Shown: in pieces, positions 46,315-58,283 of the stretch | Layout: each line of letters starts with the position of its first letter | Position numbering within the stretch: position 1 is the first letter of the stretch | Assembly: GCA_963978905.1 (NCBI GenBank) | Contig: OZ022261.1 | Span: 8,309,992-8,373,991 of the forward strand | DNA from: Trichostrongylus colubriformis | Lineage: Eukaryota > Nematoda > Chromadorea > Rhabditida > Trichostrongylidae | Length of the DNA: 64,000 nucleotides | Reading direction: 5' to 3' | Program-made: the position numbers and the translations under genes | The notes under the pieces: model-generated | What the model was told of the DNA's origin: nothing | What the model saw: the letters and a program-made list of their open reading frames with translations, nothing else | Databases searched by the model: none

Positions 46315-46589
46315 GTGGAGAGGGTCGATTGGCCGAATTTTCGCTTCGCGGCGTCGCACTCGTGGCGCCGTCAGTACGAGTCGTTTGGAATTCCGCTCAA
46401 GACGCAATGGGCAGGTACCGTAAAGGACCTTTTAAGATCGCAAGCTGAAAGCTTCGGGAGTTCGCCTATCTTTATAGGTCCCTTACGGTACCTTCCCATT
46501 GCGTTTTGAGCGGAATTCCAAAGGAGTCGCATCGCCGCGCCGCTCGCCGCGGGCGGCCGCGCGAAAATTTGACCAATCGATCCTCACCC
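46315..46589. mobile_element. Palindromic MITE, about 275 bp
   Basis: Ends share TCGATTGGCCGAATTTTCGC and the inverse GCGAAAATTTGACCAATCGA. An inner pair of blocks, TTTGGAATTCCGCTCAAGACGC and its inverse at about 46500-46521, plus GGTACCGTAAAGGACC against GGTCCCTTACGGTACC, makes it foldable along most of its length. A fragment of the family is at 35026-35090. Confidence 0.8.
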
Positions 46590-46823
46590 GGTTAAGGGAG
46601 TTTGTGTAGAAATTAATAAACATAGCAGAAAACCTTCCATTTAATCATGAGTTATCCCTTTAATTTTCCTCTTCAATGCACGTGTAAAACATGGGCAAAC
46701 CATTTCCAACTGTGAAAATGAGCGCTTGATTTAGCGAGGAACATTACGCAGGTTGGCCTGCCTATCCCTCCATTTCTATCCTGGAACCATGTCTAACAAT
46801 TCATTCAATTGATTTGAACTGAT

Positions 46824-47267
46824 TTAAAGACACCAGAAGGAGGCAATTTTGGCCTACGGTAGAACAGACGTAGTGTGGACGAGTTCAAGTGGCCGCCATT
46901 GCACAAACTCCCCAATTTGACGCCGTGGCATGGTGCCAAGAGAAGATGTTAATTTGCTTTTTCCTTTATTCTTTCTTACACTGTTTCTAGATGTACTTAC
47001 ATGAATGCTAATGTAGTTGGGAATGGCCACTCCACTGCGCTGGGAGTCAGGTGCTACAACTAATGTTGGACCGCGGCCCGTCTCCTACAGCGGGCAACTC
47101 GGAAAGTCAGTGCGATGGTGCGAATGAGGCGCGAATACACAGCGCAGCGATGCACTTTTGAATTCGGGTTTTTTCACCGATTATCGCTTCTAACCTTCTG
47201 CGTTCGTTACAAAATGCTCATTTCTTTGTATTTTTCTCTTGTTTCGGACCCCTTCCGGTTCTTTTAA
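46824..47267 (+). mobile_element. TTAA-bounded dispersed repeat, copy 3
   Basis: Starts TTAAAGACACCAGAAGGAGG and ends CCCTTCCGGTTCTTTTAA, 444 bp. Closest to copy 1. The sequence after it (47403-47543) resembles 45992-46133 that follows copy 2, so copies 2 and 3 may be parts of an old tandem segmental duplication. Confidence 0.75.
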
Positions 47268-48079
47268 GGATGATATAATTTATTGTACAGAGTGTCTCTG
47301 GAAGCCTCTAAGTCGAATTTGGATTGAATAGAACGAGGAAATGAACTGAACCAGGAAACTCAACCTAAACAGCTCTCCAGAGACATTACTCTAGTCTTTT
47401 CAGATGCATTTCATTTATGCGTAAGAGTAAGAAAATGCGCTCGAAAAGTGATTATCGCATAAAAAATGATGCCGTATACAGCGATAGTTTATCTATCCGT
47501 CGAAGCAAAAATACTCTCGTGGCATGGATATTGCACCTAAATGGCTTGCTAAGATTGTCTAGATGCAATGATGAGTTTTCGTAGAAACAAAATAATAAAT
47601 AAATAATAAATATTGGCCAGTGGAGAGTGCCTCGCGGTCCTTTGAGCTACTCGAACTGCAGACCGAGTAAAAGCGTTTACTCTGAGGAATTCAGTGAGCG
47701 TAATGAACGTCGACGATGTTTTCCGTGGTTAGACATTGGCAGCCAGCTTTGAGCGGCAGTTAGTGAATGCATACTGAATAAAACGAAGCAGGCTTTTTCT
47801 CTTCATATAATAGGATAATATTTATAGAACTATTTGTGTATAAAGTGGAAATCTTTCAGTCTCAGAGAACAAGTAGGTATTTTGGTGATGCAGTCTCACC
47901 TCTTCATTTACCAATTCACTTTTTTGCAAGGTAGGTTAACCATGGAGCATGAATTCCTTCTATTTTTACTGTAGTACCACCAGGGGTAAGAAGAAAATGA
48001 AAACTGGAAAGACATATACCTCGAAAGAGATTACTCCAGTCTAGAAAAGATTATTTGTGACGAAACTCGCATTGAAAAA

Positions 48080-48345
48080 GCGTACTTTGAGGTTTTTATC
48101 GCGATCCGGCAGCACTGCGAGTAGCGGTGCCACGAATCTGCCGGGGACGTTGCCGCGAGGGCGCGACAACGTTCGCAGCTGGTTGGACTTGGCCCCTCGC
48201 CTATCTGCGTCTACCCGCACCGGCTAGTGATGCAGAGGGGGTGAAAGGTCTGTTCATTCTCTAGTGTTACACCACTACTCACCTCCGCTTCCATATTCCA
48301 CATTCAATCCACAACCTGCCGGAATCGCCCCTAATAGCGTCTTTA
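48080..48345 (+). repeat. Dispersed repeat R3, distant copy
   Basis: GCGACAACGTTCGCAGC (48166-48182) matches GGGCAACGTTCGCAGCCGC near 57397-57415, and the end CCCCTAATAGCGTCTTTAAG resembles 16590-16608. G/C-rich block in AT-rich surroundings. Confidence 0.45.
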
Positions 48346-48791
48346 AGTAATCGAAATGTCTTGAACACCTGAGATCAGGCGGAATAGGTCCATAACCCAA
48401 CTGGTCTCACTGAGTGAAGCCTGAGATCCAAAATTTCTATGTTTCATTCTGAACCAACGAATAAATTTATAATGGGAGCATATTCATTCCAGCTCAAATA
48501 TGGTTCATTTGCTGAAGCACTGAATCAGACAAGGTTTAAGTTCGGTAATTTTCATGCTACAATTTCATTATTAACGTGCTTCTGTTTTTATCCCATTGAA
48601 TCAAAAAGACGACCCATCAGCTTAAGATCAGATGTGCTTGCTTAAATAACACACACTACGATGAAGCTTTCGACGATGGTCAATTCTCCTTGGCATACGC
48701 CATACACTGTGCTTGTAGTACGATCGTGGCGATGGTTGGATGTAATTCAGCCCATACAATGAAATACAGGGGCAGCCGATAAATCAATGTA

Positions 48792-49745
48792 TTAGGTTGT
48801 CCCAAAAGTCTTGTCGTATTTTTCCAGAAAAATCAGTAACTCTTGTTCACTTCGAGGCAGGTCCAGGCGGTTCAGGAATATGGTAGAACGTTCCCTAAGC
48901 TTTCTAGGAAAATTCATATTGACCCATCAGATCCCGTGGAGAGAGCTACAACCGTTGTCGATACCCACCCAACTCGCACGAAGCCTTCTGAACCTCACCA
49001 TGCTGCAAGTCTCACTTCTTCGATAAGACCCAATGACGGAAAACTGTGATGGGCTATTATGAGCGGTCTTGCGGCACCAAAACGACGGAAGCTTGCCACT
49101 CTATAAGCGCTGCATTGGGCAAGGGATGTGTGAGCTAGGCCGTGCGCCGCTGGTTCATCAGCTTCAGCAACGGCGAGATTGACATGAAAGACAAACCACG
49201 CTTGGGACTGTGCTGGTTCTGGGACGCGGAAGGAATGCTTTTCCGCGAGGTGCTGGTACAAGGCGAGACAGTCACCGCTACCGTATGCACCCACCAGCTC
49301 CAGCAGCTCGCCGTCGCTGTTCGAGAAAAGCGCCGAAAAAGGTCCGCGGTCACCCTCCTACATGACGACTCCCGCTCCAATTTCCTCCGATTTCGCGAAA
49401 AGTGCCCAGGCCAAGCTACAGGAGCTCGGCTGGGATATTCTGCCCCACCCGGCATACACTCCAGACATTGCCCTTTCTGACCAACACCTTACCCATCCTC
49501 TGGAATCCTTCCTGGCCAAGAGAAAATTCCTTGATTATGACTTGCTTGCAAGAGCGATCGCTGACTTCTTCGACTCTCAGAACCCAGAGTTCTGGGAGGA
49601 GGGAATCAACGATTTTCCTATAAAGTAGCAGAGGGTTGCCGATAACAATGGTCACTACATTGTTGCCTAACTGTTATTTGTTGGACGAAAAAAAATAAAA
49701 AGTGATGATCGAAAAAAATACGACAAGACTTTTGGGACAACCTAA
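48792..49745 (+). mobile_element. Internally deleted mariner transposon (hookworm bandit-like)
   Basis: Terminal inverted repeats of about 30 bp: TTAGGTTGTCCCAAAAGTCT at the left and its reverse complement at the right, both running into GTCGTATTTTT. Left flank TA, right flank TG (mutated target duplication). 954 bp against about 1.3 kb for full mariners, so roughly a quarter of the element is missing. Transposase remnants on the plus strand: SNGEIDMKDKPR joined directly to WFWDAEGMLFREVL (so the first catalytic Asp region is rearranged), LLHDDSR at about 49353, then after a frameshift AKLQELGWDILPHPAYTPDI, ALSDQHL (last Asp of D,D34D) and FFDSQNPEFWEEGINDFP before the stop near 49626. Non-functional. 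Confidence 0.9.
49147..49628 (+). pseudogene. Mariner transposase pseudogene (C-terminal two thirds)
   Basis: Two overlapping frames cover the transposase catalytic region. Frame one runs to LLHDDSRSNF; the second takes over around 49375 with AQAKLQELGWD and ends at a proper stop. One frameshift and the upstream deletion inactivate it. The second and third catalytic Asp residues (in HDDSR and SDQHL) are visible. Confidence 0.85.
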
Positions 49746-49749
49746 TGTA

Positions 49750-51580
49750 AATCATGCCGTTACCCCTCTCAACTCCCTCCACGATGCAGTTTGGCACCTA
49801 TCGCCAACCCCACCTCAATGGAAAGGATAGCAAGCCTGGTCGAGTATTAATGCAGAATTTGATCCTAAGAACATGACAGTGAAGGCGGCATCACGTGTGC
49901 TTTCCAAAATACAAAATGTACACTTGACATATGTGGTAAATAGAAAAGTAAACCGTGATTCAACAGAAGTATTGGACTCTGTTCAAAACCGTTGATACGA
50001 AGGCAACGCCATTAGTGCTACACAACGAGGAAAACGGGGTATGTCCACTCATTGCAAATTGGTCTTTCAATTACATTTTTCTTGAACAATTCCTACAATT
50101 ACATTTTTCTTGAACAATTCCTAGTAAACTGAAGGAAATTGCACATAGAACGTTGCACACATTCAATTTCAAAAAGTACAATCACAGGCCATTTTACCAT
50201 TGCCGTCCTTTTTCTGGTTTTCGAATACAAAATTCTTACTTTACATAACGTTATTATATTTGATAAACTTTCATCTACATGTATATTTGTGCATGTATAT
50301 TTTTGTCTTTGTATAATATTCTTTCTCAATTTTTTTTTTGCAAATACTTACTTCTGAGTCAGAACTGTTCATATCACCCACATTGTTCATCTATTAGCTA
50401 TGTGTTACTTACAATTAGATCTATGCACATTACAATTAGTATACAGGGTTGGTTACACTGAAGGTAAACAAATAAAATAATATAAATGTAATATAGTAGA
50501 TAAAATGCTATTAGCAGGTCTTGGAGTGTAGAACCACCATGCTATAACGGCGCTCCAATCATTGGCAAAGCTGTTTGCGACAGCTTTCACAAAAAGCTTT
50601 GTCTTTTATTGGAAAAATGTGGGCGGGGCATACAACCACGAACCACAGGTATGTTTTGGAATGGGTAAGGACTGCAGAAATTCCTGCATGTAGCCTTAGG
50701 TGATCGACTGTCCGTCCCGAAAATAGGTAGAGGTAGAGATAGGGTAATCATGAGATTAGTATAATCGGATATGCTTTTTTTTACAGGTCCGCTTTTACGA
50801 ATACATAGTATATAAGATGCACTGGAATATTTACTCTATATATAAGCCAGTATATTTATGGAAGGATGGCAGGAGCACGCTTAAATACCAGGTGACGGTC
50901 AAGACAATTGTCCCAGTGCCGTGCTAATGGGCGTGGTCGCGACTTCATACTTTATGTGAGAGTTGTCCTTTATGTTCTTTGAATGCGAATAGTGAAGGAA
51001 CGGCGACAACAAGGTGCGTAACATCGACTGAGTAGCACAAGTTCAGGGACGGTAGACTGTCGTGCGTCACTACTGAACGACTGGCCGCGTGCGTCACATC
51101 GCACGCGGCGAGCATCACCACCGGAGGATTTTCTGACTTACATCCTCAAGCGCATGGTAATGAAATTTGAGATTTGCAGGACCGTGTGATGGCATGTATC
51201 ACGCGTTGAAGTAAAAAACAACAAAACGCCTTGACCGGCGGGACTTACTATTTTTTCACCAAAATGGATAATTCAATTTTCAATTTAGCTTACTATGGTT
51301 TTGGTCGGCGAGGAGCATTTCTACCGGTTTTTAGGTCAGTGAGCGCAGTTTGCTATCACAAGTCTAGTTACAGCTAATCGTCCCTGGGGCGTAATGCATC
51401 TAGCCACTGCAGGAACCGATCCTACAGAGATTACACCTTTGGCGCGTCTCCAGCCAGTTCAAAATTCAAGGAATCAAGCCTAATGGGACACATTGAAGTA
51501 TTTTTTGAAAGCGTAATTTAGAAAAACGTATTTAACCACAATGGATGCTCTAATGGCCCACCATTCGCAGCTTCCTTTGT
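49750..51580. other. No gene recognised
   Basis: A duplicated 27-bp word (TACAATTACATTTTTCTTGAACAATTCCTA-like, split in two at 50070-50122) and several G/C-richer patches, nothing identifiable. Confidence 0.4.
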
Positions 51581-51591
51581 ATGGCTAGGAA

Positions 51592-51805
51592 GGGAGTGTG
51601 TCATTAGGACAGAAGATTCGTGTGGCCACGTTTGATGGTGCGAGGTAGGGGCGTCGTACAAGTTGATTCAAGCGATTACGTCTAGATTAAAGCAAAGAGC
51701 ACCATTATCGCTTGACGACCCATTCAATAGAGTGCGTATAGAGGCACCATTGCGTCGCATGCAGAACGCCGTAACGCGAATTTCCTGTCTTAATGGCACA
51801 CACCC
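51592..51805. mobile_element. 214-bp MITE with 9-bp target-site duplication
   Basis: Starts GGGAGTGTGTCATTAGGACA and ends TGTCTTAATGGCACACACCC, flanked by GGCTAGGAA at 51583-51591 and 51806-51814. End sequences and duplication length place it with the GGGTGTGTACC family at 17740 and 18553. Confidence 0.88.
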
Positions 51806-51980
51806 GGCTAGGAAGGGCTTTAAAAGGTTTCTGTATCGTCGCTGTTACTAGTATGCCTTTCAAGAAAGAACAAGGTGGATTGCTAAGTGTGAAAAAGAAG
51901 ACAATACTGAAATATGGCTACACAGCGTGTCTTCCGAATAAATAATGCGACCCCCGTGTTGTTATTGGAACAGAAAAAGG

Positions 51981-52008
51981 ACATGTACTCCAGTTTTCTG
52001 GAGTACAT
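51981..52008. repeat. Hairpin
   Basis: ATGTACTCCAG-TTTT-CTGGAGTACAT, with additional pairing of AACAGAA and TTCTGTT outside. Confidence 0.6.
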
Positions 52009-52275
52009 ATTCTGTTATGGCGGTGCTCATAACAAGGTTGCGGGTGAGTGAATATTCCTAGGTAAACGCCAACACGAAATTGATCAACACTCCCGAGAAG
52101 TGGAATACTGAACTTAACTTTAGAATCACTCATGTAATTTTATGTATAACATCGTCACACAACAGCTTTGGCGGTTACTGTTTCCAGTAAAGGTTGTCGC
52201 GCGTAAGGTACGGGTTTGTAGCGCGCGGCGATAATTATCAGAACTAATGGCCGCCACCGTAGCCTTACTACTCAT

Positions 52276-52667
52276 AATTAAGTCTTATATTCCAGTAAGT
52301 AAAAGCATAAGTACATTAGATTATAGATTAGAGAATAGATAACATAGTATATTCGTGTAGGTAAAAATATAAGTATCGAAGGAACCGTTCAAGCCGCTGA
52401 TACACAATTTCAATATCCTTGAAATGCCATCAGTGGCACTGGTCAAACTCTCCGCTTGATTTCATTTGGCGAATTAAGTCTTATATTCCAGTAAGTAAAA
52501 GCATAAGTACATTAGATTATAGATTAGAGAATAGATAACATAGTATATTCGTGTAGGTAAAAATATAAGTATCGAAGGAACCGTTCAAGCCGCTTATACA
52601 CAATTTCAATATCCTTGAAATGCCATCAGTGGCACTGGTCAAACTCTCCGCTTGATTTCATTTGGCG
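52276..52667 (+). repeat. 196-bp tandem duplication
   Basis: Units 52276-52471 and 52472-52667 are identical apart from one base (CGCTGATA / CGCTTATA). No coding frame. A very recent duplication, or a polymorphic or assembly-level one. Confidence 0.95.
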
Positions 52668-53442
52668 AATCGGCGTAACAAATAATGGCCCCGTCTTTCA
52701 GAAATTCACCTCAAAAACACAATGAATTGATGAAAACATAGATACTAGTTGCAATTACAGTCCTGCGCGAAAACGCAGTACTTGCAGGGCAGTAGACAAG
52801 TTGAGGGAGGTGCAACGTTTGCCATGGTGATGAGCCGACAAATTAACGAGCAACAGTCGAAAGAAGTACTGCATAGCCAGTGAACTTACCAACAAAATTT
52901 ACTAAAATCAAAAAATTTGATACATCGTGATACAGCCTATGTATGGGCTAACTTTTGTGCCATGTAAGGACTGAAACAGCTTGCAGCTGATAATTCTGGC
53001 ACGCGAAATACAAAAGGACCACAAGATCCCATCAAAGGGCCATCAAAATGAAAGATCAGAAAAGGAAAAAAAGGATGTTAGAAAAACTTGCTACCAAGGG
53101 TACTCCATAGATGGGGAATGATGCGGGAAAAGCTAGAACGATATGCAGCTACGACACAAGTCCTCAATAGGTCCTCTAGAAAAAAAGAGATCTGCTGCTT
53201 CACTTTTTTTGGAGCCATTGCTAAGCTGTTCACTGTGTGATGTGCTGCATAGTGGTGTTTATGATTGATTGCTGATTTTACTGCTCGAGAGCAGCCGCAG
53301 AAGTCTGGCACACTCCAGCTGTTGAATTTCTGTGTCCTTGGCTCGCTTCATGAAGTGAATACTTGTCAGACTGTTGTTAGTAACTTAGTTCAATTTATTT
53401 TGGTTACAATACTGTTTTGAATGTTGTCTCAGTAAATATATA

Positions 53443-54299
53443 TTAGGTCGGACAAAAAGTTTCCGCCGTTTTTGCCTACTGACTATTTCTTCGTGATTTT
53501 TCAGTAATGTACTTCGTGGTTTTTTGAATACTCAGGTGCCACATTGTGGAAAAAACATCCTCTTTCTTATGCATGCAAAGCCCTAATTAGTTTCCAGAAA
53601 GGACGCCGTTTTATCCGTTATTCCAGTGGACAGAAATTGACCACTTCGGCTGCTGGCATTAGAGACCTCAGAACTTCAAGAAAAAGCTCCGAATATGACG
53701 AATATTTTTGGGAGCGATGTGTGGATAGTAGGAGAGTCTCACGAGTGTACGACGAAAGAGACAAAAGTTTGAAATAATGCTCGTTTAGTCACTTTTTCAT
53801 AGCCGACCGTGAGCGTAGTCAACTTAAATTTCACGAACGAGTTTTCTACATGGCAGTTCATAGAACCCTAAAATGAAAACCGACCAAAGTTCCTACATCG
53901 TCAACAGTAAGATCCGATCGATTCCCGCGGTGACGCCTACCCCACACATCCAAGATGAGCTATTCAAAAATTTGTACAAAATCGTGCAGGAGTTTTGCTC
54001 TATTCTTTGTCAACTTTAGATGTCATGTCGATACGAACCACGACTTTTTTGGCACTCTATTCGCGGAGGAGATATGTATGGTTTCAATAAGAGGACGATG
54101 TTAAAATCTCGTTTCAACAATTATCGGATTGAAAGGCAACTTATTCTCGGATGGAAAGATAAGATTCACTCAGTGATTGTTGAAAAAATTTGTTGAATTT
54201 GATTGTTTTTGTTCGGCTACAAAATATTGTATTTTAACAGAGTTATGATTTTCCAAAGTCAGGTTCCTTAAAGTGGCAGATATTTTTTGACCGACGTAG
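53443..54299. mobile_element. Second mariner-like element, 857 bp, degraded
   Basis: Left end TTAGGTCGGACAAAAAGTTT; right end in reverse complement CTACGTCGGTCAAAAAATAT; TA on both sides (53441-53442 and 54300-54301). The interior has no recognisable transposase, so it is either non-autonomous or very decayed. Confidence 0.75.
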
Positions 54300-54331
54300 T
54301 ACTTTTAGCGGCGCATTTGATCAAGTGTGAC

Positions 54332-54485
<154 letters not shown>

Positions 54486-54944
54486 GGGAGGAGAGTATTT
54501 ATCCACCGAATCATGTCGGTGGGTTCTAATAGTGATGTGTAGCGCTATATTGTTCTACGATGTTTACCATAATATACCGTAATTCGAAGAAATCGTACAC
54601 GACCGCAATGATTCTTCTTTCTCTCAAAATCTCTTCTTAGAAACCAGTAACAACAAAAAATCATTCGTTCTAGCGCAAAAACCAGAAAACTGAATCAACG
54701 GCAACTAGTTTGAAATCCTGTCGAACAACCCTCCGGCAAATTTTGGTGAGAAAGTTCAGAGTTTCGCGCCCTACACTGTACCACCGATCACGTGACCGCC
54801 GCGTTGTTTCAAGAATCTTCGTGGCCCTGTCGACGTTCCCGAACCCTGCACACTAACCCAAAAATGTGGAGACATCAAGGGGATGCATTTCTTTTTTAGA
54901 TTTTTTTTTGCGTAAAACTTTGCACAAGGACATTTTGGAAGTGG

Positions 54945-55510
54945 GCTTTATTTATTTATTTATTTGATATGTCAAGCGACATGCCGTAACCAAGAGGGAG
55001 TTCCAACAAGAAGAATGTTCCAAGAAAAAAGACAAAAAGAACACAGAAAAGAAAAAACAAAGAAAACAAGTAGCAGAAGAGATAGAACCTATCTGGGAAA
55101 GCATTAGGTGAATGGCTTCTTGGAGCAGAAAGCACCTTGAGGGCTGAGGGTAAGAGTATGCCACTCGAAAAAAGAATGCCTCAACGGAGTGGGAGATATA
55201 CTGTCGGTCTGTGCTCTAGTAAACATCTCCAACTCACCAGCAGCAGCGCCACCAGACCTTCCAACTGAACCTACACCAGCCGGCTGTGGTGCCCATCGCC
55301 ACATGAGGGGTTACAGGAGCTTGCCGCAACTTCTGGGACACGGGTATAAACGGACGTGGAAACGGCAAGCTGGGTAAAAGCAGAGGCCATAGCAGTGTGG
55401 CAGCTGATGAGGGAAATCCCTACATATATGCTAGCTGAAAAATTATTATAGTTCAAGGGCTTAGCTGAACCGTAACAAGTTACCCTCTTAATCACACCAA
55501 AAAGCATACA
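54945..55510 (-). mobile_element. Possible 3' end of a non-LTR retroposon with (AAAT)n tail
   Basis: On the minus strand a G/C-balanced block (55500-55060) runs into a T-rich tract and then GGAACTCCCTCTTGGTTACG, ending with ATCAAATAAATAAATAAA at about 54950. A tail of short tandem repeats after a 3' UTR-like region is usual for RTE/CR1-type elements. No reverse transcriptase is present, so this is inference. Confidence 0.4.
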
Positions 55511-56057
55511 CCCAATACCATAGAAAACAGTACAGCTTTAGTGGACAAATACAATATCGCTCCTATTCTTTATTGTTAAACGAATCGCCCAAGGAAACTG
55601 CGTAATTGCCACAGTGCTACAGGCATACTCAATTCCCATAAATCGATTTAGCTTTCCGCTTCGCTGCACACTTCATACTTGCGGGACGGATGAAATCGTT
55701 CATGAAAAAATGATCACCCATTTCCTCACGTAAATAAGTTGCACACGACTACTGGGAACCATGACAATGTTCCGTATGGAAAACTGAAAAAAACAGTCCC
55801 GGGTGAAAAGCTAAAAACTGTTGAATCTACGGTTACAGACAAGGTGGCGGAGACCGGATTAGGATGGGAGGGACGTTCACATAAATGAAGTGCCCCTTCA
55901 AAGTGAAGAATCGTAAAGCGCCAAAATCCATTAGAGCACATTACCGGGAGGAGTAGGCTCTACCCTCACTTTAAAGATTCATACCTCGGCGACTGCAAGA
56001 TTAGGAAGCCGTCTCTAGTAGGGTCTTAATACGGTTACGGCGTCCTCCGGGGTGACG

Positions 56058-56263
56058 GTTGGGACACACGAATCTAGGCCGTGACCCTGTGACAGCCTGT
56101 GGCCTTTGCCCTGTGACATGAATAATTCAGACAATTTGACTATACAACGGAACAGACAGGCAAGGAGGACACGATTTACATGAACAGATTGTCTGATATT
56201 TAAGGCTTAGGTCAAAGGCCACAGGCTGTTACAGGGTCACGGCCTAGATTCGTGTGTCCCAAC
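56058..56263. mobile_element. Foldback MITE with about 52-bp arms
   Basis: GTTGGGACACACGAATCTAG at 56058 and its reverse complement ending at 56263; the arms continue through GGCCGTGACCCTGT and CAGCCTGTGGCCTTTG with one or two mismatches. Confidence 0.85.
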
Positions 56264-56863
56264 CTACACCCGCGTCCTCCGCCTTCTGTTTGATGCACGT
56301 AGCGAGTCGTATGTCGCACGCCGCGCAGCTAATTCGTGACGAAAAGTGCATATTCGGGGATAGTAGATTCTCGAACTCAGCGTGCTCAAGAAATAACAGC
56401 CTCTAAATAGCACTTCAACGGTAGTTGGTAGAGTTGTAAGGCGGAAATTAGTGATTATTTTCAGTGTTACATATATTCTGCGGAAATTAGCCCGCACTTA
56501 TCGTCTTTTTATGAACTTAATAAAGTGAGAGGCATATTTGACCGATTTTCAAGGATCGTATAATTTTCGCGCACAATTTTCCAACCGAAGCGCAGTACTA
56601 TACGATTACTTATGATCGTAATGATGAGTTATCAATCATCAGCTGCCGCATTATAGCACTCTGACTTCAGGACTTATAAGTGTAGAAGTTTTGAAGAGCA
56701 GCTTAGCGCTGACTGAAGAAGAAAGGACAGGAATGGCTAAAAGTGTCAGCAAGAGCCGGTTGAACTAGGTTTTGAGGATTACAATATCTGGCCTTTGAAG
56801 AAAAATAATGTTAGCTCTGCCTAATTAGTCTCCAGTTAAAGGCCACCACTCAACAGTCAGAGA

Positions 56864-57275
56864 AGTGCCTTAATTTCTTGGGGCGAGTAAGTTCTTAGAT
56901 AAGTGCTCAGGTTACACCTTTTTTGCGGCTCCACAGTGTACCCTCACGGTGTTGTGCCTGCTCGAACACATCGAGCCGCACCCATCCAACCAACACACCT
57001 GGCCTTGGACGAAAAAATTTCCAAAGTGACGCACATGTTGGAAATGAAACTTGCGATAAGAGAAGATAATTCAACGAAGCAGCCACCCCGATGATGAAAG
57101 TAGCTTCTATATTGGAAATTCGGTCGTCCAAGGCCATATGTGATTTGATTGGGTGGGCGGGGCTTGTTTGTATTTGAGCTGGCACAACACGGTGAGGGCT
57201 CACCGTGCACCAGCAACGAAGGCGCAACCTGAGCAGTTATTCAAAGACCTACTCGCCCCAAGAATGTAAGCCACT
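56864..57275. mobile_element. 412-bp foldback element with arms of about 150 bp
   Basis: Inverted similarity runs from AGTGCCTTAATTTCTTGGGG / CCCCAAGAATGTAAGCCACT at the outside through GGGGCGAGTA, TGCTCAGGTT and CACGGTGTTGTGCC to CTGGCCTTGGACGA / TCGTCCAAGGCCAT. Arms are about 75% identical; centre about 57000-57120. Confidence 0.8.
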
Positions 57276-57384
57276 AATCGAATTATCGCGTGATATACCT
57301 ATGAAGGCACCGGTAAAAGGAAGTGATAACTGTGAACACATTTCCTCTGAAAACAAACCTTCTACTCTGGAAGTGGTGATATGC

Positions 57385-57540
57385 CGGCAAAGGCGGGGCA
57401 ACGTTCGCAGCCGCCTGATTCAGTCTCTGGTCTGCCTGCAGTCTACACCTGCAAGTCACGCAGAGAGGCGCAAGAGAGAAGGGGGTTTTCGGGTTCCTAT
57501 TTCTCGGGTTTTGTGCGGGTCTCGTTCTTTCTCTACTGAC
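57385..57540 (+). repeat. Dispersed repeat R3, copy
   Basis: Matches the reverse complement of about 13850-13990 in ordered blocks (CTGCAGTCTAC, TCCCTATTTCTC-like, GTTCTTTCTCTACT). Confidence 0.5.
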
Positions 57541-57599
57541 ATTGCTGATCCCTAATTCCCTAATCCTAACATCCCTAATTCCAAAGTAGCTTCAGTATG

Positions 57600-57990
57600 C
57601 GCTATACATCGCATGAAAGGACTTCCCTTCAATGCTTCTCGGAAAGCTTGCTGACAAGAGAAGGACCCGAGGTCGAAGTGGCCATTCGGGATGGGATACA
57701 TGAAGTCCGACGTATTTTCGGAAGCTGATCTCGAATCCACCCAAATTTGCAGAACTATTCTCTGAGCAGAGCTACAAGGCCATTTTTCGACGAAAGTCGG
57801 CTCAAATACAGCACAAGATTGGACTTTCAGTAGCCGCCCTGCAGAAAGGTAAGTGTCACGCTCCATGAACTGAAGAAGATAGTTCAGATACTTGAGGAGA
57901 TGCAATCACATTTTGTTAAACTTCTTCTACTGACTACAGAAGACACTTTGACTTCGAAATAACCATCATTTCGATGGTCCTCTTGGCACC
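57600..57990 (-). repeat. Left arm of a large inverted duplication (partner 58284-58640)
   Basis: Reverse complement resembles 58284-58640: GCCAAGAGGACCA, TTCTGTAGTCAG, GTGACACTTACCT, GACTTTCGTCGAAAAA and GAATGGCCACTTCGAC occur in order. A minus-strand frame of 117 codons is open through this arm (WPCSSAQRIVLQIW, IPNGHFDLG), while the partner's frame is disrupted. Coding nature unproven and family unknown. Confidence 0.75.
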
Positions 57991-58283
57991 ATACATTTTC
58001 ATATGACAACTTTAGCACTTTTCGCACCCATCATGGGCAAATGTACTTCAACCTTCCTAACCAGATAACTTCAACATTTTATGAGCAGATGTGGTACTCC
58101 AGTACAAAATGATTGAAACGTAAAAGATTTTCACATTGGGCACAACGAATAAAAAAGACTTTGTCACAGCCTGTCGCTTCACAAACACTGACTCAATGTG
58201 ACGGAAAGCAAAACGGTGCTGGCGCCGGCTGGCTTGAATAACCAGAAGCATACCATGAGTATGAAAGCAATCTAGCAGTATGA

